A DNA stretch of 12,770 nt from the NCBI GenBank assembly GCA_025980625.1, contig JAICXG010000059.1, forward strand, positions 1 through 12,770, in the 5' to 3' direction. The position numbers and the translations under genes are program-made. The DNA comes from Chthoniobacterales bacterium (GTDB taxonomy: Bacteria > Verrucomicrobiota > Verrucomicrobiia > Chthoniobacterales > UBA10450). Within the stretch, counting starts at the first letter, position 1. Every line of letters starts with the position of its first letter. This document shows, in pieces, positions 6,705-12,770 of the stretch. The notes under the pieces are model-generated. The model was not told the DNA's origin. It saw nothing but the letters and a program-made list of their open reading frames with translations, and searched no databases.

Positions 6705-7892
6705 TCAGCGCGCTTCGAGATTGACCGTCTCGACGCCTCGGCCGCGCCCGCTACGGCCGATGATCCCGACCGCGAAATCGACGCTTGACCCGGTGTCAGC
6801 CCCGGCGAGCAAACGTTCAACTTCCTTGACGGAATTGACGTCGTATTTCCCGATCCGATAAATCACCAGGCCGCGCTCAAATCCAGCCTCGTCGGCCGGG
6901 CTATCCGGCTCGACGGCGCTGATCAGCACTCCGCGACCGCGCGCATAGCCGAGCGCATCCGCGAGATCGTTAGTCAGGTCCTGGAGCTGCAAACCGAAGA
7001 GCGCCGCGGCCCGCCCGGAATCATTCTCTTGAGCGCCTGCGCCTGTTTTGGGCGGCGGCTGTTTGTCGGCGATTTTCTTAAATTGCTCGACCGTTTGCCT
7101 AACGACTTCGGCGGGAATGGCAAAACCGAGACCCTGCGTCGGAACTCCCTGTGGAGTGAACGCCATTTTGGCCGAACTCATCCCGACCAGCCGGCCTTCG
7201 AGATCAACCAGCGGGCCGCCGCTGTTGCCCGGATTAATCGCCGCGTCGGTCTGGATAAGGTCATGATAATCGACATTGTCGACCGTGATATCGCGCTTCA
7301 TGCCGCTGAGCACCCCGCGGCTGATTGAGCTGCCGTAGCCGAGCGCGTTGCCGACGACAATCACAGTCTCGCCTAACAGATTCGGCGAGATATCGTGCAG
7401 GTTGACGAACGGCAGCGGCTTGTCGGCATCGATTTTAATCAGCGCAAGGTCCTTCTTTGGGTCGCCCGTGATGTAGCGCGCCTTATAACTCTTGTTGTCG
7501 TTTGTGATGACCTCGATTTTGAGATCGGCCGCGCGCTCGACGACGTGCTCGTTGGTTACGATGTAGCCGCTCGGATCGACGAGAAACCCGGTGCCGAGAC
7601 TCTGCAAGCGCTGCCGGATTTCGCGCGGGCGATTGCGATAAACGCCGAAAAACTGCGCCGCGAAATCATCAAATGGATCGCGCACCTGTCGCCTAACGAT
7701 GCGCTCGGTGTTGATATTTACGACCGCCGGTAAAACCTTCGCGACCGCGAGCACGGCGGGTTCAGACGCAGGATTGACGCTCGAGGGGGTCGAAGTGGGA
7801 CTCGGTTGAGCAAAGGCCGTGGAAGCGACTGCAAAAGCGATAAGAAAACCCTGCAGCGGGCGCCGCGCCCTTCGCAGATTCAACAGCTCCAA
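6705..7892 (-). CDS. HtrA/Deg-type S1C serine protease with signal peptide and one PDZ domain
   Basis: A 395-residue exported protease for envelope protein quality control. I choose the TTG at 7892 because AGGAGG lies 7 nt upstream and a likely promoter overlaps the longer upstream frame (open to 8027), which would also run into sucA. From this start the N-terminus reads as a signal peptide: a basic LRRARR, a hydrophobic core, and a likely cut after AFA at residue 28. The trypsin-like domain has His116 (TNEHVV), Asp148 (KDLALIKID) and Ser224 in NPGNSGGPL. A single PDZ domain fills about residues 300-395, including ISAVEPDSPADEAGFERG. Classical DegP has two PDZ domains; this arrangement is closer to DegS-like or HhoB-like members, but without an evident membrane anchor after cleavage. 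It is divergent from sucA and 66 bp upstream of the ABC operon on the same strand. Two exact copies of the dispersed 9-mer lie inside. Confidence 0.92.
   Translation of the reverse strand: MELLNLRRARRPLQGFLIAFAVASTAFAQPSPTSTPSSVNPASEPAVLAVAKVLPAVVNINTERIVRRQVRDPFDDFAAQFFGVYRNRPREIRQRLQSLGTGFLVDPSGYIVTNEHVVERAADLKIEVITNDNKSYKARYITGDPKKDLALIKIDADKPLPFVNLHDISPNLLGETVIVVGNALGYGSSISRGVLSGMKRDITVDNVDYHDLIQTDAAINPGNSGGPLVDLEGRLVGMSSAKMAFTPQGVPTQGLGFAIPAEVVRQTVEQFKKIADKQPPPKTGAGAQENDSGRAAALFGLQLQDLTNDLADALGYARGRGVLISAVEPDSPADEAGFERGLVIYRIGKYDVNSVKEVERLLAGADTGSSVDFAVGIIGRSGRGRGVETVNLEAR
7097..7105 (+). repeat. Dispersed 9-mer GCCTAACGA, copy 6 (in htrA-like gene)
   Basis: Exact copy, antisense to the gene. 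On the coding strand it is read GTC-GTT-AGG-CAA (VVRQ). Confidence 0.7.
7691..7699 (+). repeat. Dispersed 9-mer GCCTAACGA, copy 7 (in htrA-like gene)
   Basis: Exact copy, antisense to the gene. On the coding strand it is read ATC-GTT-AGG-CGA (IVRR), again using the AGG arginine codon. Confidence 0.7.
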
Positions 7893-7899
7893 ATCGCTC

Positions 7900-7905
7900 C
7901 CTCCT
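7900..7905 (-). promoter_or_regulatory. Strong Shine-Dalgarno site deciding the TTG start of the htrA-like gene
   Basis: The complement reads GAGGAGGGAGCGAT directly before TTG. AGGAGG is a full anti-SD match at an ideal 7-nt spacing, unlike most other starts in this window. Confidence 0.75.
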
Positions 7906-7932
7906 CGATTTTCATCCTTAACGTTGCAGGCG

Positions 7933-7960
7933 AACATCGAAGCGCGCTCCGCAGTGTCAA
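7933..7960 (-). promoter_or_regulatory. Candidate sigma-70-type promoter of the htrA-like gene
   Basis: On the minus strand a perfect -35 box TTGACA (complement of 7955-7960) is followed after 16 nt by GATGTT (complement of 7933-7938), a weak 3-of-6 match to TATAAT. Transcription would begin near 7926 and give a leader of about 35 nt ending in the strong SD. The -35 is convincing, the -10 is not. Confidence 0.4.
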
Positions 7961-7998
7961 CTTGCCCGCCCAGCAATCGCCGCCAGAGTACTGCAGTC

Positions 7999-10749
7999 AT
8001 GCGTCCTTCGTTTGCGACCCGCGGCAATCTCGATGCGATCGAGCAGAATTATCGGCTCTGGGAAGAAAACCCCGAGGCGCTTGATGCGAGTTGGCGGGCA
8101 TTTTTTGAAGGATTCCAACTTGGCGATACACCGCAGCGCAACGGGGCCGCCGCAGTCGCGGAGAAAGCGCCAAAGGAAGAGGAAGAGCCCATCCAGGCGC
8201 GAGTCGATGGATTGATTCAGCTTTATCGCGCGCTTGGCCACACGATTGCGAGGGTGAATCCACTGGCGGAAAAACCGCCGGACAATCCGCTCCTCTCGCT
8301 GCACGCACTCGGATTCAGCGAAGCGGATCTTGATCGTCACGTCGCCTCTCCGTTTTTCCTCCACGGCCGAACCATGAGGCTGCGTGAAATGATCGCGACG
8401 CTCGGTGAAATCTACGCCGGGCCTATCGGTGCCGAGTTTCAGTACATCCAGGATGCGCGAATTCGCGATTGGCTGCGTGATCGGCTCGAGTCGCGACCGA
8501 TGAAACATCAAGCTTCGACAGAGGTGGAGATCGCGCTGCTGCGCTTGCTGCTCGAAGGGGAGGCTTTCGAAGTTTTCCTTCACACCCGCTACGTCGGGCA
8601 GAAACGCTTTTCGCTGCAGGGCGCGGAATCGCTCCTGGTGATTCTCGACACGATCCTGCATCGCTGCCCGGCGGAAGGGATCGAGGAAATCTGCATGGGC
8701 ATGGCTCATCGCGGCCGACTCAACGTGCTCGCAAATTTTCTCAAGAAATCGCTCAAGGTCATCTTCACCGAATTCAGCACGAACTACATCCCCGATCTCG
8801 TCGCGGGGGATGGCGACGTGAAGTATCACCTCGGCTATCAGACGGTACGCAAGCTCGCCTCGGGCGCGGAGATCGAGCTTCGGCTCGCGGCGAACCCCAG
8901 TCATCTGGAAGCGGTCGATCCAATCGTGGAAGGGATTGCCCGCGCCCGGCAACGGATGCGCGGCGACACGGAACAGCGACGGAAAGTTCTGCCCTTGCTC
9001 GTGCATGGTGACGCAGCTTTTGCCGGCCAGGGGATCGTGGCAGAGACTCTCAACCTTTCGCAACTGCACGGCTACAGCACCGGCGGCACAGTGCATGTGG
9101 TCGTGAATAATCAGATCGGCTTTACAACTTTGCCGGAAGATGCGCGCTCCTCGTTCTATCCGACCGATGTGGCTAAAATGATCGAGGCGCCGATTCTTCA
9201 TGTGAACGGCGAAGACCCGATCGCGGTGCGGTTCGTGAGCGAATTGGCGCTCGATTTTCGGCAAACCTTCGGGCGCGACGCGGTCATCGACCTCTATTGC
9301 TACCGTCGCTACGGCCACAACGAAGGCGACGAGCCGCTCTTCACTCAGCCCGATCTCTACGCGAAAATCGCGAAGCGGCCACCAGTCGCGCAAATTTACA
9401 AAGAGGAGCTGCTCGAGTCCGGCGTGCTCAGTCCCGAGGACGCCGCGTCGCTCGAGGCGGAGTTTGAACTGCGCCTCGATATGACACTCGAGGAGGTGAA
9501 AGCGCTCGAACAGGAAGAGCCAGGAAAACGCAATTGTTTCGAAGAATCGACCGCTGTATTTCAGCCGAAGTATTCCTGGAAATCGGAACCGACGGCGATC
9601 AGCCGCGAGTTATTGAAAAAGATCGTCACCGGCCTAACGAGAGTGCCGGAAGGATTCAATCTGCTGCCGAAAGTGAAGCGCATCACGATCGATCGGCAGC
9701 GCCAGGTCTTCGAAGCCGGCGGGCCATACGACTGGGGATTTGCCGAAGCACTGGCCTTCGGTTCGCTCCTTCTCGAAGGCGTGCCGGTGCGCTTGTCCGG
9801 CCAGGACAGCCGGCGCGGCACTTTCAGTCACCGCCATTCGTTTTTCTACGATGCGAAGACCGGCAAACCTTATCTGCCGCTCTTGCACCTCGCGCCTGAC
9901 CAGGCCCGCGTCTGCATTTACAACAGCCCGCTCTCGGAGGCCGCGGTGCTCGGGTTCGACTACGGCTATTCGCTCGATTATCCGCGAATGCTTTGCCTTT
10001 GGGAGGCGCAGTTCGGCGACTTCGCCAACGGCGCACAAACCATCATCGACCAGTTTATCGTTTCGGCGGAATCGAAATGGCAACGGCCAAGTGGGATCGT
10101 CTTGCTCCTGCCGCACGGCTACGAAGGCCAGGGCCCGGAACATTCCAGCGCCCGACTCGAGCGTTTTCTGCAAGCTTGCGCCGAGGACAATATCCAGGTC
10201 TGCAACCTAACGACTGCGGCGCAATACTTTCACGCCCTGCGGCGGCAGATGAAACGCGATTTCGTCAAGCCGCTCATCCTCATGACTCCGAAGAGTCTCC
10301 TGCGCGCCGAGCAGGCTTGCTCGCGCGAGGAAGATTTCACGGCTGGTAGCTTTTCCGAGATTTTACCGGCTCCCGAAAACGGGGCAGCGCAAACAATCGA
10401 GCGGATCATTCTCTGTTCCGGCAAGGTTTACTATGACCTGCTGAATCATCGCAGCGAGCAGAAGATCACCAATGCTGCGATCGTTAGGCTGGAACAACTT
10501 TACCCGCTCGCGGAAGAGAAGCTGCGCGAAACGCTCGCGCCCTTCCGCAACGCGCGAAAGATCGTCTGGTGCCAGGAAGAACCGCAAAACATGGGCGCCT
10601 GGACCTTCATCGAGCCGCGACTCCGGATCTTGTTAGGCGGCGACATTCTTTACGCGGGCCGCAACGCGAGCGCGAGCCCGGCCGTCGGCGCGCTCGCCCG
10701 ACACAAGTGCGAACAGGCGTGCGTCATTGAGGAAGCATTCAGCGTCTAG
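7999..10749 (+). CDS. sucA: 2-oxoglutarate dehydrogenase E1 component
   Basis: Thiamine-diphosphate-dependent decarboxylase that converts 2-oxoglutarate and reductively succinylates the lipoyl group of E2 in the TCA-cycle complex. The product has 916 residues (E. coli SucA is about 930). The N-terminal helix LDAIEQNYRLWEENPEAL (11-28) with the following WRAFF is the E1 N-terminal domain. AEFQYI (145-150), GMAHRGRLN (234-242), HGDAAFAGQG (336-345), NNQIGF (370-375) and RYGHNEGDEP (437-446) form the cofactor and active-site half. GQDSRRGTFSHRH (601-613), QFGDFANGAQ (671-680) and GYEGQGPEHSSAR (708-720) form the transketolase-like C-terminal half. I place the start at ATG 7999 because upstream residues of the open frame show no similarity to E1 and run into htrA. 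No SD is visible. No sucB or lpd lies downstream, so the E2/E3 partners must be elsewhere. Exact 9-mer copies lie at 9632 and 10481. Confidence 0.96.
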   Translation: MRPSFATRGNLDAIEQNYRLWEENPEALDASWRAFFEGFQLGDTPQRNGAAAVAEKAPKEEEEPIQARVDGLIQLYRALGHTIARVNPLAEKPPDNPLLSLHALGFSEADLDRHVASPFFLHGRTMRLREMIATLGEIYAGPIGAEFQYIQDARIRDWLRDRLESRPMKHQASTEVEIALLRLLLEGEAFEVFLHTRYVGQKRFSLQGAESLLVILDTILHRCPAEGIEEICMGMAHRGRLNVLANFLKKSLKVIFTEFSTNYIPDLVAGDGDVKYHLGYQTVRKLASGAEIELRLAANPSHLEAVDPIVEGIARARQRMRGDTEQRRKVLPLLVHGDAAFAGQGIVAETLNLSQLHGYSTGGTVHVVVNNQIGFTTLPEDARSSFYPTDVAKMIEAPILHVNGEDPIAVRFVSELALDFRQTFGRDAVIDLYCYRRYGHNEGDEPLFTQPDLYAKIAKRPPVAQIYKEELLESGVLSPEDAASLEAEFELRLDMTLEEVKALEQEEPGKRNCFEESTAVFQPKYSWKSEPTAISRELLKKIVTGLTRVPEGFNLLPKVKRITIDRQRQVFEAGGPYDWGFAEALAFGSLLLEGVPVRLSGQDSRRGTFSHRHSFFYDAKTGKPYLPLLHLAPDQARVCIYNSPLSEAAVLGFDYGYSLDYPRMLCLWEAQFGDFANGAQTIIDQFIVSAESKWQRPSGIVLLLPHGYEGQGPEHSSARLERFLQACAEDNIQVCNLTTAAQYFHALRRQMKRDFVKPLILMTPKSLLRAEQACSREEDFTAGSFSEILPAPENGAAQTIERIILCSGKVYYDLLNHRSEQKITNAAIVRLEQLYPLAEEKLRETLAPFRNARKIVWCQEEPQNMGAWTFIEPRLRILLGGDILYAGRNASASPAVGALARHKCEQACVIEEAFSV
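9632..9640 (+). repeat. Dispersed 9-mer GCCTAACGA, copy 8 (in sucA)
   Basis: Exact copy in the sense of sucA, read GGC-CTA-ACG-AGA (GLTR). This is a third codon phase, and it uses the CTA leucine codon. Confidence 0.7.
10481..10489 (-). repeat. Dispersed 9-mer GCCTAACGA, copy 9 (in sucA)
   Basis: Exact copy on the minus strand, read in sucA as ATC-GTT-AGG-CTG (IVRL). Confidence 0.7.
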
Positions 10750-10804
10750 GCCGCTTTCGTCGAAGCTTGCGCAGCTCGCTGAGTTGGCGGTTCTTCTTTG
10801 AGAC

Positions 10805-11935
10805 ATGAGCGCGCCGGATCACGTCTATACGCTCGGGATCGAGGAAGAATTTCAAATCATTGATCCTGAGACGCGTGAATTGCGTTCCCACATCCAGGAA
10901 ATCCTCGGCGAAGGCAAGGTCACGCTAAAGGAGCAAATCAAGCCGGAGATGCACCAATCGGTCGTCGAACTGGGCACCGATGTTTGCGGCAACATCGGGC
11001 GAGCGCGCGAGCAGGTGATCGCATTGCGCACCCATCTCGCGAAGACGGCGGCGCGCGCCGGATTGAAGATCGCCTCAGCCGGCACGCACCCCTTTTCCCA
11101 TTGGTACGACCAGCGCATCACCGAGGGCGAGCGCTACGCCACGATCGTGAAAGATATGCAGCAGGTCGCGCGGGCCAATCTCATCTTCGGGCTGCACGTC
11201 CACGTCGGCATTCCCGATCGCAACAGCGCTATCCACATCATGAATCAGACCCGCTATTTCCTGCCGCATCTCTACGCGCTCTCCACCAACTCGCCCTTCT
11301 GGGTCGGACGCAATACCGGCCTGAAAGGATATCGCCTCAAAGTCTTCGAGCGTTTCCCCCGCACCGGCATGCCGGACGCCTTCGAAAGTCTTTCCGAGTA
11401 CGAGGATTTCACCAAGCTGCTGATCAAGACCGGGTGCATCGATAACCCGAAAAAAATCTGGTGGGACATCCGGCTCCATCCCTTTTTCGACACTCTCGAG
11501 GTGCGAATCTGCGACGCGCAATCGCGGGTCGACGACACTCTCGCACTGGCCGCGCTCATCCAGGCGATCGTCGCCAAGCTCTACAAATTGCTCTACCAGA
11601 ACACCACCTTTCGCGTTTATCGGCGGCGCTTGATCGACGAAAATCGCTGGCGCGCCTCGCGCTATGGACTGGAGGGCAAGCTGATCGATTTCGGGCGCGA
11701 GTGCGAGGTGCACATTCACAATCTCATTCGGGAGTTGCTCGAGTTTGTCCGCACCGAAGTCGACGAGCTCGGTACTCATCGCGAGATCGAACACCTTCGC
11801 CGGATGATGCGTGAAGGGACCGGTGCTGACCGCCAGCTCGCCGCCTGGGAACGCCAGCACAACATGCACGACGTCGTCGATCATCTCGTCGCCGAGACCT
11901 ATGAAGGCCTCGAGAGCGAACCAGCGCCGGTCTGA
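10805..11935 (+). CDS. Carboxylate-amine ligase, YbdK / glutamate-cysteine ligase type 2 family
   Basis: A 376-residue ATP-dependent ligase of the GCS2 family, which joins a carboxylate (usually the gamma carboxyl of glutamate) to an amine. Family motifs: TLGIEEEF at 9-16 with the metal-binding acidic run, EMHQSVVELGTDV at 48-60, GTHPFSHW at 93-100, GLHVHVG at 129-135, LKGYRLKVFERFPRTGMP at 173-190, IRLHPFFDTLEVRICDAQ at about 222-239. Length is normal for YbdK-like proteins. E. coli YbdK has only weak glutamate-cysteine ligase activity, so a true glutathione role is not assured and another amine may be the substrate. It begins 55 bp after sucA on the same strand, so read-through is possible, but no metabolic link is obvious. 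The SD is weak (GAG close to the ATG). Confidence 0.9.
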   Translation: MSAPDHVYTLGIEEEFQIIDPETRELRSHIQEILGEGKVTLKEQIKPEMHQSVVELGTDVCGNIGRAREQVIALRTHLAKTAARAGLKIASAGTHPFSHWYDQRITEGERYATIVKDMQQVARANLIFGLHVHVGIPDRNSAIHIMNQTRYFLPHLYALSTNSPFWVGRNTGLKGYRLKVFERFPRTGMPDAFESLSEYEDFTKLLIKTGCIDNPKKIWWDIRLHPFFDTLEVRICDAQSRVDDTLALAALIQAIVAKLYKLLYQNTTFRVYRRRLIDENRWRASRYGLEGKLIDFGRECEVHIHNLIRELLEFVRTEVDELGTHREIEHLRRMMREGTGADRQLAAWERQHNMHDVVDHLVAETYEGLESEPAPV

Positions 11936-11983
11936 GCTGTAGTGTCCGCTGTCTCAGCGATGACCTGAAATCCAGTTGCGCAA

Positions 11984-12016
11984 GAGCGGCCGGGCTGCGC
12001 TTCGCTTTTCCCGCTC
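11984..12016. terminator. Possible hairpin between converging ligase and sulfatase genes
   Basis: GAGCGG (11984-11989) can pair with CCGCTC (12011-12016) across 21 nt, with an alternative CGGG/CCCG pairing inside. The 91-bp gap between the two stop codons is where a bidirectional terminator is expected, but the loop is long and the only T run (12006-12009) lies within it. It also holds the CTGCGCTTCG core shared with the other intergenic repeats. Confidence 0.25.
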
Positions 12017-12026
12017 GCGGCTGCTA

Positions 12027-12770
12027 TTAGCGAGTAGCTTGCAGCGTTGCCGCAGCGCGCGTGCCTGGGAACATGAGCCTTTCAATGTAAGTGTTTTGAA
12101 ACTGCACCCAACTCGCGAGCCGTTCAGTGCCGAGCCTAACTAACTCTGGCCTTTGATCAGCTAGGTTGTTCATTTGCAAAGGGTCCTTGGCCATGTCGTA
12201 AATCTCATACTTATCGCGGCTGACGAGGTAGAGACAAACCAGATCGTTTTCCCGGTAGCCAAACCAATAACCAGTCAATGGCTCGAAGAAATAGGCTCGG
12301 TTCGGCCGGTCTTTGCTGAATAAGCTACGGCCCTGCCATGCGCTCGGAGAGGTTTGGCCGAGCAACTCAAGGATGGTCGGTGCGACATCTACTGAGCCGC
12401 TGAGCTGCGAGTAGCTTTCACCGTGGAAAAGACGCGGATTGATCAGCATCAAAGGCACACGGACGGTCTCATCATAGACGTTTTCGTGATTCCAGCAGCC
12501 ATGCCGGCCGAAAGCTTCGCCGTGGTCGCCAATGACTATGACGAGAGTAGAATCCATCAAGCCTCGTTCCTCCAGGTGAGTCAGGACCTTCCCTAAAGCT
12601 TCATCGCCAATGCGCAGCGCATTGAGATAGCGATCAAGGTCTGGATTTTCCGAATAAGTGGCGACTTTGCCTTTCGTGAAGTAAGGGTAGTGAGTCATCA
12701 CCGTCCAGAGCATTCCAAAAAACGACTGGTCGCCTTGGGCATCAATCCAGCGGTTTAAAGCATCCGCGGT
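12027..12770 (-). CDS. Sulfatase / phosphoglycerol-transferase-like protein, C-terminal part (N-terminus off window)
   Basis: The last 247 residues of an alkaline-phosphatase-superfamily enzyme that hydrolyses sulfate esters or transfers phospho-groups. The frame is open through the right edge, so the ATG at 12713 is internal. Visible core motifs: THYPY (about residues 26-30 of the visible part), the metal-binding VIVIGDHGEAFGRHG at 77-91, NHENVYDETVRVPLMLINP at about 95-113, and the sulfatase tail motif YEIYDMAKDPLQMNNLA. The aspartates and histidine of GDHGE should hold the active-site metal. The nucleophile (Cys or Ser in the sulfatase signature, or Thr in LtaS-type enzymes) lies outside the window, so sulfatase and transferase cannot be told apart here. 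It converges with the YbdK-like gene. A near copy of the dispersed word (GCCTAACTA) is at 12135-12143. Confidence 0.9.
   Translation of the reverse strand, partial: TADALNRWIDAQGDQSFFGMLWTVMTHYPYFTKGKVATYSENPDLDRYLNALRIGDEALGKVLTHLEERGLMDSTLVIVIGDHGEAFGRHGCWNHENVYDETVRVPLMLINPRLFHGESYSQLSGSVDVAPTILELLGQTSPSAWQGRSLFSKDRPNRAYFFEPLTGYWFGYRENDLVCLYLVSRDKYEIYDMAKDPLQMNNLADQRPELVRLGTERLASWVQFQNTYIERLMFPGTRAAATLQATR

Noticed and set aside
7819..7998. N-terminal extension of sucA by 60 codons
   Set aside because: These codons overlap the start of the divergent htrA-like gene and its promoter, read as low-quality Arg/Ser-rich sequence, and E1 similarity begins only after the ATG at 7999.
7893..8027. 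Upstream extension of the htrA-like gene to 8027
   Set aside because: The TTG at 7892 has a near-perfect SD and yields a proper signal peptide; the extension would cover a TTGACA box and the sucA start.
7957..9393. A 478-codon open frame on the minus strand across the first half of sucA
   Set aside because: It lies antisense to a fully motif-bearing sucA, its translation shows no family motif, and long antisense frames are expected in GC-rich genes.
11075..11884. A 269-codon minus-strand frame opposite the YbdK-type ligase
   Set aside because: Fully inside a gene whose motifs are all present on the plus strand; no recognisable product.

Overview
This window is about 12.8 kb of moderately GC-rich bacterial DNA (close to 58-60% G+C by eye). 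It is densely coding and holds ten protein genes; the two at the ends are cut by the window. I see no tRNA, rRNA, CRISPR array, integrase or transposase. The gene mix (a GldA/GldF/GldG-like ABC system with a DUF4340 protein, E1 of 2-oxoglutarate dehydrogenase standing alone, a YbdK-type carboxylate-amine ligase, an alkaline-phosphatase-superfamily sulfatase, weak or absent Shine-Dalgarno sites at several starts, one good SD in front of a TTG start) suggests a free-living Gram-negative chemoheterotroph. My best guess is a soil-type Verrucomicrobiota lineage, but that rests on gene content and general impression, not on a marker gene.

Layout. Positions 1-755 (minus): the N-terminal 251 residues of an M50 site-2-type membrane metalloprotease, running off the left edge. 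885-1343 (plus): a small P-loop kinase of the polynucleotide-kinase-like type. 1389-6638 (all minus, transcribed right to left): a four-gene ABC module in the order ATPase, six-TM permease, GldG-like membrane-anchored protein, DUF4340 protein with four tandem modules. 6705-7892 (minus): an exported HtrA/Deg-type serine protease with one PDZ domain and a TTG start behind a strong SD; it lies just upstream of the ABC module on the same strand. 7999-10749 (plus): sucA, divergent from htrA across a 106-bp promoter region. 10805-11935 (plus): YbdK-type ligase. 12027-12770 (minus): the C-terminal part of a sulfatase/phosphoglycerol-transferase-like protein, running off the right edge.

How the genes fit together. 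The ABC ATPase and permease should form an ABC-2 type machine. GldG-like and DUF4340 proteins are its usual membrane-anchored extracytoplasmic partners; the substrate is unknown. The HtrA protease and the M50 protease are both envelope-proteolysis proteins, but nothing here links them mechanistically. sucA supplies the thiamine-diphosphate E1 of the TCA-cycle 2-oxoglutarate dehydrogenase; its E2 partner is not next to it.

The most striking unexplained signal is not a gene. A 9-mer, GCCTAACGA (reverse complement TCGTTAGGC), occurs nine times exactly, on both strands, inside four different genes, in three codon phases and twice across stop codons. About 0.1 copies would be expected by base composition. 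This looks like DNA-level selection for a dispersed short word, of the kind known for DNA-uptake sequences. Two copies form a perfect inverted pair inside the DUF4340 gene. A second, weaker family of GC-rich intergenic repeats (core close to TCGACTYCGCYGCGCTTCG) sits in the two gaps of the ABC operon.
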